Source: Pseudopithomyces maydicus
Taxonomy: Eukaryota; Ascomycota; Dothideomycetes; Pleosporales; Didymosphaeriaceae
Reading direction: 5' to 3'
Assembly: GCA_026873275.1 (NCBI GenBank)
Contig: JANTUC010000011.1
Coordinates: forward strand, 682,001 to 746,000
Length of the DNA: 64,000 nucleotides
Part shown: in pieces, positions 47,667 to 59,123 of the stretch
Layout of the letters: each line of letters starts with the position of its first letter
Position numbering within the stretch: the first letter of the stretch is position 1
The notes under the pieces: model-generated
The model's input: the letters and a program-made list of their open reading frames with translations, nothing else
The model's database searches: none
Told to the model about the DNA's origin: nothing
Made by a program: the position numbers and the translations under genes

Positions 47667-48095
47667 TAAGCCTCGGTGGATTTATGGATAGAACGCCGGA
47701 TATGGTGGGGTGTTTGGAAAGCAGCCGTGGATAGTTGGGCAAGCATCAAACGAAAGTAACACTATGATTCATACAGTAGTTCACCACCATTCGGCAGATA
47801 GGTGAATCCACACCGACTCTCAGGATATGGGTCCACTGAAGTGGTCGTCTCACTCATTATTTTTGAAACCATATAATGCATACTTAATCAACGATCTTAT
47901 GCATACATCGTCAGGAGTTATTGACCGGACGTAGAGACATCTGTGAAGGCAAGTAAAACTCACAAAAGATACTGATACAGACTTGATTTAGTAATGGGTA
48001 TACAGCGCGATAAACCGAGACTCCCAGCCACAACCAATGTTTTGATAAAGAAGAAAAAAACCAGTGTACAACCATTCCCACCAAAAGACCATCTA
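47667..48095. other. Intergenic between convergent genes
   Basis: These 429 bp between BOR1 and Esa1 3' ends hold no recognisable gene. Confidence 0.6.
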
Positions 48096-49887
48096 TTACC
48101 AATTCCACGTCCTCGATGCCGCTGAAAAGACGGGCGGCTTCCACTGCAATCTATCAGGATCGATACTCCTCTTCCCTTTTAACTTCTCCTTCGCCTTCTG
48201 CCTCTCTCTCGCCTCCACCACCGAATCTGTGAGTACAACAACATGCCCTGTCTTATTGTACCGCAACATATTCAAATTCTGCAGCGTATGCAGCACGTCG
48301 TTCGTCGTCATCGCAGACTGTGCACCCAGATCCTCGACATTTGCCTCGGTCCTTCCATCCATGAGAAGATCGACAACGATTTCCTGCCAATAGGCACGGT
48401 AACCCAGCAAACCCAGATCGGAAAGCGGTTTCTCGGGAGACCCGAGCTTGCCTTCGCGCTTGGACAGCAGGTAGGAGAAGTCGATGAGGAGTTTTCCGAA
48501 GCCTTTGCGCTGGTATTGGGGGAGGGTTAGGATACAGGCGACGTTGTAGCCTTCGGCGGACTCTTTTTCCTTGGAGAAGTAGCCGACGAGGTGGCAGCCG
48601 TGTTCGTCGCGTGTGCACATACAGTAGAATAGGAACGGGTCGACGTCGTAGTACAGGGTCTTGTGGTCCAGGAACAGCTTGCTTAGCAGACAAAGGTTGC
48701 GGCACCATGTGCGCTGTCGTCGGCCATCTATCTCAAAGAACGAGACGTAATCGTCGCGATAGATTTCGTTGCCTGGTGGATGGAGCAGTGTGCATTTCGC
48801 GCGATGGCGACCGAACTGCGTGATGTCGCCGTAATAGTTGAGGCAGAACTCGCAGATGTAGACCATGTCGGCGTCGACAAAGTCGATGGGATAGGGGGAG
48901 AAGTACCACGGCTCGATCTCGAAGCAGCCCATCTGAACTTTTTCGATATTTCGAACGCGGGCAATTTCTGTCTGGTTTTGGGTCATGGAGCCGCTCGTAC
49001 GGAGCTTCTCAATCTCGTCTTCACGGGAGAAAGCCTGGTCAGGTACGGCTTTTGCTGCTGCTGCTGCGTCTTGGACGTCGACGAGGTCCATCTCTTCATC
49101 TTCGGGCTTTGGTGTGGTACCATCTGTGATCTCTGTGGTGACGAGCAGCTCCTGGTTTTCCTTCCCGCTGGCCTTGGTAGGGCGGGCGGCCTTGCCCGGG
49201 ACATTGTTGCTGGAAGCCTCGGAGGCAATGGAGAGTTCTCGGTCAAGTTTGCTGCGTGAGCGCTTGAGGTTTTTGGAATCTGCCTTGGAAGCCTTTTCGT
49301 TCTTGGTCGAGGACGACTTCTTCTTGTCTGGCTTTTCGGGGGCAGGCCATTCTACCTCTCGAGTGAGGTCGATGCGGTCTGCATTAACCCATTCGTCGAG
49401 ACGTTTGTTGAACTCTTCGTAATGGACATAGAACTTTGGTTCACCCCGTCTTGTTTGGATCATAAGGATCTCGGCCTTGCGCTTCTCGCCATCCTGAAGG
49501 ACATCAGATGGTGGTCATATAGGAAAAGGAGAAGAAAGTGAATAAATGGAAGAGAAGATATATAACAGGTAGTAAAGAGAAAAGGAGAAAAAGAGAAAAA
49601 GAGAAAAGAATGCAGTTTTTGATGGGGGAGTATGGTGAATAGATCATGCTCGTGATGTTGGTGGTGCAGGTGTTCATGGTCGGACTGGGGCCTAAGCAGC
49701 CCAGCGCGTTTGCACTCACCTTGTCCACGAAAGCTTTCACACCAACCCTGCACCAAATGCATCAGCATTCATCGTCAAATGTGTGGCGGCCATGTCGCAC
49801 ATACCTCAGCTGCGCCAGGGTGGCAAAGCCTGTTTCTACCGGCACGGGGGTGCCGGAGGGCTCGTGGGAATTTTCGCGAGGTGCCAT
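48096..49887 (-). CDS. ESA1: MYST histone acetyltransferase Esa1 (NuA4 catalytic subunit)
   Basis: Exons 49887-49805, 49747-49720 and 49493-48096 give 502 aa. The Tudor-knot/chromo-barrel domain spans all three exons: ATLAQLRVGVKAFVDK, DGEKRKAEILMIQTRRGEPK and FYVHYEEFNKRLDEWVNADR. A Lys/Ser-rich linker follows, then the MYST domain with the C2HC finger CEFCLNYYGDITQFGRHRAK, the catalytic cysteine in NVACILTLP, the acetyl-CoA loop QYQRKGFGKLLIDF and the general base glutamate in LGSPEKPLSDLGLLGY. Esa1 acetylates histones H4 and H2A in the nucleus. The middle exon is only 28 nt and the following intron, 226 nt, is the longest in the window. The promoter is shared with Rex4. Confidence 0.96.
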
Positions 49888-50166
49888 GGCTATGCGCACT
49901 GCGCTGGTTGATTATCGCAAATTATAGACGACGTGGTGGACGGCTGGCGTCGCGTTTGTCGGGGGGCGTGCCTTTGTCGCGATGCGACGGCGGAGGTTAG
50001 CGATGGGGTGCCTGTTGCGCTGAAGCCGGCAGCCTATCACAAGCCTGGCGCGCTCGGGCCCGGCCCAACTCGAACTTTTTGGCCCAGGAATGCGCGAGCG
50101 GGGAGATTTGCAGTCGGAGACTCGCAAACAGAAGCACACCGCTATGCCGTGCAGCTGACGACTCAA
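49888..50166. promoter_or_regulatory. Shared bidirectional promoter of Esa1 and Rex4
   Basis: Only 279 bp separate the two start codons, which point away from each other. The region is GC-rich with no clear TATA box, as is usual for housekeeping gene pairs. Confidence 0.6.
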
Positions 50167-51189
50167 ATGGCACCAATCGAACTCGCGAACCTGTCCAGCA
50201 ACTGGAAGAGGCTGCAGAAGAGACTGCAGGCCTCCCAGCCCACGCCTGCAGACGCCGACAAGACCTCGCTCAAGCGCAAGCGAGCCGAGCATGCTCCCAA
50301 GTCTGCCAACGGCCCAAGCAAGAAGACAACATACAAAGAGCGCAAGCGGCAGAAGATGGAGGAGCCCGCTGCCGTAGGGGCCTCGGTCAAGCAGCACGAC
50401 CCCAAGGCCCTGTCGCGGAGCGTCTCCATGCCCTCGCTCAAGCACTCGTCCCTCCTCGCCTCCTCCAAGCGCGCCGCCGAGTCCATATCCGTCCTCACCC
50501 CCTCGGCCGACTTCCCGGATGTCGAGAACGAAGGCGTCTCCGAGACGGCCCTGCCAGCCAAGTACATTGCGCTGGACTGCGAGATGGTGGGAATAGGCCC
50601 CGAACCCAACAAGGACTCTGCTCTGGCCCGCGTCTCCGTAGTCAACTACCACGGCCACCAGGTCTACGACTCCTACGTGCAGGTCCCCGACAAGGTCACC
50701 GTTACCGACTACCGCACCGATGTGTCGGGCATCGAGCCCAGGCACCTCCGGAAAGACGTCGCACGGCCGTTCAAGGAGGTGCAAGACGACCTCAAGATCA
50801 TTCTTGCGGGGCGCATACTTGTCGGCCATGCTGTGAAGAACGATTTGGACGTGCTGATCTTGAGGCACGACAAACGATACATCCGAGATACCTCCAAGTT
50901 CTCCAAGTTCCGCGAACTTGCCCAAATACCGGGACGGACACCCTCGCTCAAGATACTGGCCGAGAAGCTGTTGGGTGTGGAGATACAGGTCGGGGCTCAC
51001 AGCTCCGTCGAGGATGCACGAGCGACCATGGCACTGTTCCGCTTGGAGAAGGAAGGCTTTGACGCTGAGGTTCGGGAGAGGTACGGTCACATCAAGACAG
51101 GTCCTTCGGGCGCTGACCTCGAAGTTGGGGGCGGGGAGCCTGCGAAGCGGAAGAATAAGCCGAAGAAGAAAAAGAAGAAGAAGAATTAG
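50167..51189 (+). CDS. REX4: RNA exonuclease 4 (Rex4/REXO4)
   Basis: An intronless 340-aa frame beginning MAPIELANLSSNWKRLQKRL. The N-terminal third is basic (KRKRAEH, KERKRQKME). The DEDDh exonuclease domain follows: YIALDCEMVGIGP (Exo I with the D and E), ILVGHAVKNDLDVLILRHDK (Exo II) and GAHSSVEDARATMALFR (Exo III with His and Asp). A Lys-rich tail ends in a run of lysines followed by Asn. Rex4 acts in the nucleolus on pre-rRNA internal spacer processing in yeast. Length and motif order match the family closely. Confidence 0.95.
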   Translation: MAPIELANLSSNWKRLQKRLQASQPTPADADKTSLKRKRAEHAPKSANGPSKKTTYKERKRQKMEEPAAVGASVKQHDPKALSRSVSMPSLKHSSLLASSKRAAESISVLTPSADFPDVENEGVSETALPAKYIALDCEMVGIGPEPNKDSALARVSVVNYHGHQVYDSYVQVPDKVTVTDYRTDVSGIEPRHLRKDVARPFKEVQDDLKIILAGRILVGHAVKNDLDVLILRHDKRYIRDTSKFSKFRELAQIPGRTPSLKILAEKLLGVEIQVGAHSSVEDARATMALFRLEKEGFDAEVRERYGHIKTGPSGADLEVGGGEPAKRKNKPKKKKKKKN

Positions 51190-51439
51190 GGGTTGGAAGA
51201 CCCGTCCCAATCTGACGACCATACTATTCTGTTGTACATACCCAAAACCTATACATGCATGAACCGTACGAGATACCATTATAAGCAGCAATACTTGTAG
51301 GATATTATGAATGGACGGCTATACAGACTTGATACAATTTAGACCGATAACTTCCATCCAGAGGTTCGGAACATGGGTCAAGATTCTGTTCTTTGTCTAT
51401 CCTCTTTATCATAATCATCTATCCTCGAAGCCATCCCAT

Positions 51440-52724
51440 CTACAGGCCATGCGGCTTCACCGGCTGCCCATGCGGATGGCTATCCAACGGCCCCGCAAAC
51501 TTCAACAGATTAATGTTGGCCGGCGTCATCCTAGTGTTGTACTTCTGAGTCCCAAACTCGAACAAAAAGTTCATCGGGAACCCGACATTGAAATCAATCG
51601 CCGAATCAATATCATCAATCTCCTCTTCACTCAACTGCAGCCCCAGCGCCTCAATGTTCCCCTTCAAATGCTCGACCTTCCGGCCTCCCACGATAGGCAC
51701 AACATACGGCGTCTTGTGCATCACGTACGCCAACGCCACCGACGTGATAAGCGTGTTCTTCGCCTTGGCGACGGCGGCAAGCTTCTCGGACACCTTCTTC
51801 TGGTCCTCAGTCTGCGGGCGGAAATTCCGCCCCTTCTCGCCCGAGGCCGTCTTCTCCTGGACGGTGAAGTTGCCACCTCCGAGCGAGCCCCATGGGCAGA
51901 GGGCCATGCCTTCTTCGCGGGCCATGGGGATGATTTCGCGCTCGAAGTCGCGCTCGGCGGCGGACCAGCGGCCTTGGTAGACGGAGAAGGGTCGGAGGCC
52001 GTGGTCGCGGGCGTCTGGTTGTTTCGTTAGTATTGCGGATGCATGGAAGAAGAAGAAAATGGACGTACATTGGTTTGCTTTGCTGACGACCCAAGCCGGC
52101 GTGTCACTGACACCCAAGTACAGCACTTTGCCGCGCTGCACCATGTGGTTCAGGCTCTGCATCAGTTCTGGGATCGATGTCGTGAAGTCCCACCAGTGGA
52201 CGTAGAGCAGATCGATGTAATCCGTCTGCAATTTCTTCAAGCTAGCTTCCAAGGAAACGTGCAGCGACTTGGTAGAGTTACCAGCGTAGTTGATGCGCTG
52301 GCGTGGCGTAGATTTCCTCGGATCAGGAAAGCAAGTGGTGAACTTTGTGGCCAGCACAATCTCGTGGCGAACGTTGCGCGAAGCCATCCACTCCCCGATC
52401 CACGTTTCCGATTCTTCGCTCTGGTAGTTGTTTGCCCTGGAGGTTTGGTTAGCATCAAGGGAGGAAGGGAGGTGGGGCCATATAGCCAGAAAATCCCGGG
52501 AACTGTTCTTACGTATCGATGAAGTTTCCACCCTGCTCGTGGAAAAAGTCGAGGATTTCAAACGTCGTCTCCTTGTCGCACTTGCCCATGCTCTGCTCCC
52601 ATGCGTCGCCAAAGTTCATGGCTCCCAGGCATAGAGGCGAGACTCTGACGCCCGCATTGGGCGACAGTACGCGGTGCCAGTCGAGCAGACTTTTGGCTTG
52701 CGGAGGTTCCCCGAATATAGACAT
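51440..52724 (-). CDS. Aldo-keto reductase of the aryl-alcohol dehydrogenase / norsolorinic acid reductase type
   Basis: Exons 52724-52513, 52436-52069 and 52014-51440 encode 384 aa. The AKR tetrad is visible: Asp and Tyr in NFIDTANNYQSEESE, Lys in VLATKF and His in LYVHWWDFTTS. The cofactor-binding part has CPWGSLGGGNF and YVVPIVGGRKVEHLKGNIEA. The family (AKR9) includes yeast Aad proteins and norsolorinic acid reductases of aflatoxin-type clusters. No polyketide synthase or other cluster gene is nearby, so a general NADPH-dependent aldehyde reductase is the better guess. Introns are 76 and 54 nt; one puts the split Thr codon before ANNY. Confidence 0.92.
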
Positions 52725-53302
52725 TTTGATACGAAGATTTAGAAATTGGTAAGGATCTTCTTGGTGGTCTTTGTTTTCAATGTTGCGTGTACAGAACAGC
52801 AGTGTGGGACCGTCCTCGGGGTACTTTGCGGCATCTTTATATGCATGATGCTGTACCTACATATGACGTCCGAATACGAACTACCTCTAGTGCCTGGTGG
52901 ATAACGGTGCATGCGGCCGAGAAACGTCGGCAATCAAACCATCAAGGTCCATTCTGTGAGGGGTCTTTGATCCTAAGTCCGAGAATGTGGGGCTTTCCCG
53001 AGGTAGAATCGCAACTTGCAACTTATCGCCGGTCAGCCAGCACATGGTAGGCCTAAACTCCGTCTTTGCAGTAGGAGTAGTCGTCTGTCGACACTGAGCC
53101 TGGTGTAACTTGCACGTTCTTTTGATCAACGCAGGGTACCTTGGTAAGCACTAAAACGTGTAGGGAACCGCCGTTAGCGGTATTTCATGCATCTGCGGCA
53201 TTCCTTTGGTTGTGTCTCATGAACGGAATAGCCAATGAGTAGAATGCGCCAGATATTACATTCCTTTATCTAGGTAGACCCCCGGAAGCCGCCAAAGATG
53301 TG

Positions 53303-53376
53303 GTCGACTAATCTTCCCGACAACTAATCTTCCGGGCGACCTATTCTCCCGACAACTTATGTTCCCGGCGACTACC
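53303..53376. repeat. 16-bp tandem array, about 4.5 copies
   Basis: Units begin at 53303, 53319, 53335, 53351 and 53367 (partial). Consensus is close to GRCAACTAATCTTCCC, alternating between G-T-CGAC/GGCGAC and GACAAC starts, so a 32-bp dimer may be the true unit. It is non-coding. Confidence 0.85.
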
Positions 53377-54264
53377 ACGCTCTACTGTATTTCCAAGTTC
53401 TCGTCCTCTCAGTAGGACCTGATCCAGAACAGGTGACGGTTCTTTGAACTCGGCTCCAAGATGATCGCTGGAACCGGTCAACCTTTCGTCATAATAGCCT
53501 CTCTGCAGGACTGTGATCCCAATCGCAAACCCCAGTGGTCCAGATCTCCTTCTTGGTTTCCACCTTTACGTTCTTCAAGTAAAGCCTCTTCAATGTCTGC
53601 TTCTTCAAGTCGGCTTTCGGCATAATTCTATTATACAACGCGTGATCAAAACGTTTGTTCTGGGTTGAGTGAAGATGTGGTTAGTCGGCGGAGGAATTCA
53701 GGTAGTTACGGATTCGGCGAGCTTCCTAGAGCCAGAGCGCATCGGTCTTAAAATTATTGTCGTCTTTCACGCTTTCATAATCATCGTAAGAACCTAGATA
53801 GGTCATGCTGACTCCAGTCAAAGGCTAATCGGGTGAAATGGATTCTTCGACAAGGAACACCAAACAATAGACCAACCATGAAGCCATGGCACATGTATGT
53901 GTCGAACTACCTAAGTAAGTACATCGCAAAAACGAAAACGCACTGTTTTTGGCCCTCCATCATGCCATTAGATAAGCAACACGCGAAACCATATAAAGCT
54001 TAGACTGCGTGGTGGCCCCAGACGGTTCGCGACGTGATCTGGAGAAACTCCATGTCCACCACCACTAGAGTAGACAAGCTAGTGATTTACGCTCGATGAA
54101 ACGTGGTGTTTCACGATGGACCGTAGCAATGGAATAGAAATTTGTAGTCATAGTAGTCATAGTTTTATGCCCATGATATATAATCGAGGAGATGAGCCTG
54201 CTGCGCCCTTCGCTTAGATGTAAGCCAGGCCACCACCTATGCATTGAGTCATTCCTAGAGAACT

Positions 54265-54273
54265 TATATAAAA
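54265..54273 (+). promoter_or_regulatory. TATA box of the F-box/ankyrin-like gene
   Basis: TATATAAAA lies 56 bp upstream of the ATG at 54321, a short leader distance. Confidence 0.5.
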
Positions 54274-54320
54274 CGTTGGGTCTCTCTCAAGACCTGAGTT
54301 AACCGAAACTCTCATTCACA

Positions 54321-55831
54321 ATGATCGGAGGTATTCCCTTGGAAATTTTTCGTTCCATCCTAGCTCAGGCGGAGCAGCACTTCAGCTTGACGGAGCTGCT
54401 GCAGCTGAGACTGATAGATTGTGAGTCAACACGTGAACCACAAACAACGTACTTGTACTGAAACCTGCAGCCACCTTCGAAGAAGAAATCATCACGAAAT
54501 TGTTCACAGAAAATCAAAGACTTCGGCTTAGAGTAAACGGCGTTGAAAATTTATTGGAACCTAGCAAAAAACATCGACTCATCAATGGGGATGTCTGGAA
54601 CCTCGCGCCACGGAGCTTGCGCCTCAAATACATTCGTCACCGCCAAAATTATCAAACTGAGGAACCCAACCTTTTCATGTATCTGTTCCAGCCGGTATAC
54701 GAAAGACGGTTGGCCGATCTGGATATTTCGGATGACGATGAAGTGGGAAAAAATCACGTCCTTGACGAGTTACTCGACCTTGTTGCTTGCAATAAACTGG
54801 CAGGTTCAGTGATTGCCCATAAGAGCAGCAGGATGCCGAACAGGATTGAGAAAACCTTTCCCATATCTAATGCCGGGCAAGATATCGACAAAAAGGCTGC
54901 CCGAGACAAGCTTCGGAAAAAGCAAGCTGATTTCGACTACCTGTTCGTAAAGTTCGCTTTGGCGGTATTGAACGACGAGACGAAGGCGTTGCAAGCAATC
55001 GAAAGGAACATCCCCTTGAAACGCCAGAGTCTCTGCTTTGGAACTTCCATGTTTCTGTTTTGCCTTCGTAGAGGCAGTCTTAATATGGTACGCCGCATGA
55101 TACAGCTCGACCCGTCTCTTGTCCCCGAGAAGAAGAACCCGTTCACTTCATTTGCTGCCGCTGCAGAACGCTCGGAGTCAGCACGAGAATGCGTCAATCT
55201 GTTATTACAACATTCCAATTCGTTGCATGATCCCCTTCGACGCAAAAAGCTTCTCGAATTGCTCGCAATAAAAGCTGGCGAGCATGGCTATCTTGCTATC
55301 GTCCACGGTATTCTTGATTGGTTCGAAGAACACTGGCGACCAAACTCCTGCGTATTTCCTCTCACAAATCCGCATGGCAGATATTTCAAGAGGGAGATTG
55401 CAGCACTCTGGTTCAACGATCCAGATTGTCGACATGAGCTCATCGAACTCGTTTTCGCCTACATCTTCAATAATCGACGAACTCGTGAAACGATAAGTAT
55501 CAAAAAAGCCGACATATTCTTCAAAAAACCAGATGTGGCTCTGCTTCGTCTATTGCTGAGTAACGGGATTGATGTGAATGGCCTCACACATGTGCATCGA
55601 GGTTCGCGTTTACCACTGCTTTTGGCTGTGCAGCGTGGTTTAGTTGACTGGGCGGACGTGCTATTACAGGCAGGAGCAAAAGCTTTTTACGGTTGGTGTA
55701 ATATCTTAAAGGAAGCTGAGAATGCAGGAATTTTTGAAGAGTTCAAGGCCGTGTTGCTGAAAAACGGTCATGAAGTTGTAATGGGAGCGAGCCAATATGG
55801 TTATCCCCATAAGATAGTCTGGAAAGGATAG
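54321..55831 (+). CDS. F-box-like protein with ankyrin-like repeats (fungal orphan family)
   Basis: Exons 54321-54420 and 54471-55831 give 486 aa. The first 35 residues, MIGGIPLEIFRSILAQAEQH, resemble the start of fungal F-box domains (a P-x-E-I/L box with hydrophobic helices and LLQLRLID). The remainder is helical. Near the C-terminus PDVALLRLLLSNGIDVNGLT and LLLAVQRGLVDWADVLLQAG look like two ankyrin repeats, and earlier repeats are weak. Such genes are numerous and lineage-specific in Dothideomycetes; a role as ubiquitin-ligase adaptor is inferred only. The 50-nt intron starts GTGAGT and ends GCAG. Confidence 0.75.
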
Positions 55832-56005
55832 TGTGGAAACCTACCAAAAGCCAGGGGGTCACCAATCTATGTTTTTGTTATGGATAGTGTTGCAAATACA
55901 GGTAGCATTGGTGATGGATGCCGCTGATGGGGCGGTCGTCTTATGGATCGATGTCTCAAATTTTTCTTCTCTTTGCTCTCATTAAAACCTCTCCACATCA
56001 GAATT

Positions 56006-58099
56006 CTATCTTTTCCAAATCTCATTCCACCTCCTCCCCGCCAATTCCAGCGGCCCATCCCACCTCCCAAACCTCGGCTGCCCCATCCCTTGCTCCGCCA
56101 AACACACCCACTCCCTCACACATCCTGGTACTTCCTGCCTAGAATGACTCACACAGAGCAAAGCTTGGTGCTCCTGCAACCCCGGCACCACAACAGCGCC
56201 CTTTTTCTTGACCTCGCTTTCCACCGGCCTTGGTCCTGCGTCGGTATAGTGTAACTCCATATTCTCGCCTTGTGAAAGAAAGAGCAGACACTTGTCCCGG
56301 GCGAGGTCATCCATCCCCGAGAACGCCTCGTCCAAGATGACGATGGAGGAGTTGCGGATGGTGGCGCGGAGGAAGAGCGCAATGCGTTGGGCAGAGAAAG
56401 AGAGCTCGCCGAAAAAGGTGTCAGTGGCCCAATTTCGCGATGGGCTAGGGTTCTCGGTTTGGCCGTGTTTGGGGTTGAGCTCTGCGGCGAACCAGCGCAA
56501 ACATGCGTCTACGCGTTTCGAAGCCTCAGTATCTAGTTTCGGTTTTGTTATCGGTGTGTCACTCCAGGCGGATTCCAGGGTGCGTCGCACGGAGAGATTC
56601 TTAGGAAACAGAGCATGAACTTCAGGTGATGAGTGTCCCATTTGAGATTGTATGTCGAAGATTGTGATACCAGGAACACCAGGAGATGGCAGACGTGAAC
56701 GCTGGAATAGTTTCACTGGTGCGGAGTACGTTTGCGGGTGGTCCGAAGTGACGAGGCTGAGCAGAGTTGTCTTTCCGGATCCATTTGCGCCAAAGATACC
56801 CCAGCGTTGGCCGCGATGGATATTCATCCAAAGACCGTCTTTCTGTTGGCCATCGAAGTCTTGCTTCCAATCACCTAGAACAGAATTGGGTCCGTATTTG
56901 ATGCGCACGCCTTCCATCTCGACTATGGGCTCACCGATAGTAGATGGTGCTGTATCAACTTTTTCAAATCCATCTCTGCTCAATACAGGCGTGCTCGAAG
57001 TATCTTCCCCTTCAGCGCTGCTTACTTCGAAGTCGCCCTTTTCTGACAGGTGTTTTCCAACCTCTCGAAGCTCTACCATCTTGGGATCTAGTTCATGGCC
57101 CTGGCCCTTTTGAGCTCTCATAGATTGTTCTATCTCGTCGTACTGTGTTTTCAAGTACTGCAGAACTTCTTCTTTTTCTCCAAGAGATTGAACAGTGCCG
57201 TCCTCGCCTGCGTACACAATATGCGTGATCCACTCTGGAATGACGTCTTGTGGTCTCAACGAGAGTACAATCCTAGGATTGTTGGCTTCCGCTAGCCTAT
57301 GTAGGACCTCCGATATATGTTGCGAAACGAACGGATCCAGGCCAACTAATTCTCCGTCAGTATCAGTTTACACCTGGCTCTAAAGACAATACCCACTGAA
57401 CGGCGCATCCAGACACAGTACCTCGGGCCTTGCGAGCAATGCCTTCCCGATTCTCGCCCTCCGACTCTGCCCATTGCTAAGCGTACTGACTGGTCTTTCA
57501 AAGAATTTCCCCAGCTCCAGGTCCCTCACCACCTTCAGCATCGTTTCCTTCTCGATCATCTTCTCTTTGATCACCTCCTCACCAGGATTCATCCCAACTA
57601 TTCCCGTTAGATACTGCGCAAGGGTGAAGTCCGTTTCCTCGACACGACTCTCATATCGGGCCGAAAGATACGCGCCACCAAACGCTCTACGCTCCACGTC
57701 GAAGCCCACATACTCGATCGCGCGTTCGGGGAAACGTAACTTTGGATTTTTGGCGGCGATCTCAGGAGTGAGGAGGTAAGGAAAGGAGCGTGCTGTGGGA
57801 GGAAAGCATAGGAGCTGGCCTCGTAGTACTTGAAGAAAGGCTGTTCTGATGGTCGAAGATGGACTCAGAATGGCCCAATGCTGGTTCGGTGTGGAGAAAC
57901 TTGGCAATTCTAGATTCAAGTCTGGAAATAAAGGCGGGTTGGGAGAGGCATCATGGCCTTCTAATTTCGAAGCTGGGTGGCGTCGGTAGAAGGTGCCATT
58001 TGCGATGCGCACGATGGGATTGGGGGACAATCTACCTCTAGAAGTATGGAGACGCGCACACCTCGATGCTGCGAATAAAAGAGATGGGGTTCTTCGCAT
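56006..58099 (-). CDS. ABC-type ATPase with two ABC domains, YDR061W/ModF-like, possibly mitochondrial
   Basis: Exons 58099-57397 and 57345-56006 give 680 aa. The N-terminus MRRTPSLLFAASRCARLHTS is basic and lacks acids, like a mitochondrial presequence. No membrane helices are seen. The second ABC domain has an intact Walker A (GANGSGKTTLLSL) and Walker B (SIVILDEAFSGMD), with a divergent signature (ELSFSAQRIAL). The first domain is degenerate at Walker A (SPSSTIRTAF) but keeps a signature (LSNGQSRRARIGKALL) and LCLDAPFIGLDPF. This matches the soluble ABC protein YDR061W of yeast, whose role is unknown. The intron donor is GTGGGT; using it gives the conserved PFxGLDP. Confidence 0.85.
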
Positions 58100-59123
58100 G
58101 GTGAAGATGGCAATTGCAAATGCAGGTCACGATTTCGATGAGTTCCAATGCTGCGCGCGTGGTAGGTAGCGCCAACCGTACGGAGAAGTGTCCGATCCCG
58201 CGACATGACGTCGGAATCTATGTATTGTTGCCGAGGTTCAATGATGTGCGGATCGCTACGCGTTGTTACATGGAGCTGCCCCATCCACCATGCTGCCCTC
58301 TCTACAGCCACATAGGCCCAAGGTACGTAAAGATGCATACCTATAGAAAGACCTGCTGACGGGCTTAGGCGCCGCAACAGCCAGCACGGACAACATACGC
58401 GCCACAACAGACTCGTGCTGCTCATGTGCCCCCACCCTCAACGCCTTCATACACCCCTCCCGTGTCTCAGCCTTCGCTACCGCAGTTGAAGCCGCGATCA
58501 CAGATAGAAGCCATGCCGCCCTTCACATCCAGCCCTCTCGTGCCCCCAAGGACCATTTATGACAGCTCTATACGGCATCCAGTCTTTCACACTGAGCAGC
58601 TCAGACGACCGCCATTCCCTTTGCCTGCGGTCGCAACACAGGGCTGGAATCCAGTTGCAAGCGGATATATTTTTGAGCAGAGAAAGTCGGAGCCGAATGG
58701 AACACCCAAGACGAAGCTATAATTGCTTTTTCCTAATACGAGCATTCGGACTTTGGAATTATTAGCGATGAGACATGATATGGGCAATTGCAAATCTGTT
58801 AGCGGCCGCATGATTATTTGCTTCGACACGATGAGGGTGATTGAAATGTGTTGGAATTGTCACGGCGATGAGCTGGTATCCTAATGGAAGATGCATGACG
58901 AATCCTGACACTGTCACGAAATAGGCTTCTTGTATGTATGTAAAGTTGTTGTTCTTGTTTTCATTCCATCGAACCATTGAATAAGATACCCCTTTGCTAT
59001 AGGTTTGATCATTTGTTATCGCTACAGTAGCCTAAAACCCATCATCTACATATGCCTTCCATGAACTCCTTAACCAGACCATCCCCGCATGCCGTCGAAG
59101 CCGTTATCACGTAGTATTTACAT
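58100..59123. other. Intergenic, with one weak proline-rich frame
   Basis: A plus-strand frame at about 58420-58722 reads PPPSTPSYTPPVSQPSLPQL and ends RKSEPNGTPKTKL; it has no supported upstream start and no homologue I know. Nothing else is seen. Confidence 0.4.

Larger units (their letters stand above)
52725..54320. other. ORF-poor intergenic region with a 16-bp tandem repeat
   Basis: About 1.6 kb. No open frame of protein-like composition occurs on either strand between roughly 53130 and 54320. The only structure I see is the 16-bp array at 53303-53376 and a TATA box near the next gene. Confidence 0.6.

Noticed and set aside
49912..51291. Long minus-strand open frame (459 codons) across Rex4, and a long second plus-strand frame
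   Set aside because: Both are by-products of GC-rich codon use in Rex4; neither resembles a protein, and Rex4 has clear catalytic motifs.
58256..58501. Minus-strand frame reading ETREGCMKALRVGAHEQHESV
   Set aside because: The composition looks plausible but there is no ATG and a stop lies just upstream; not enough to call a gene.
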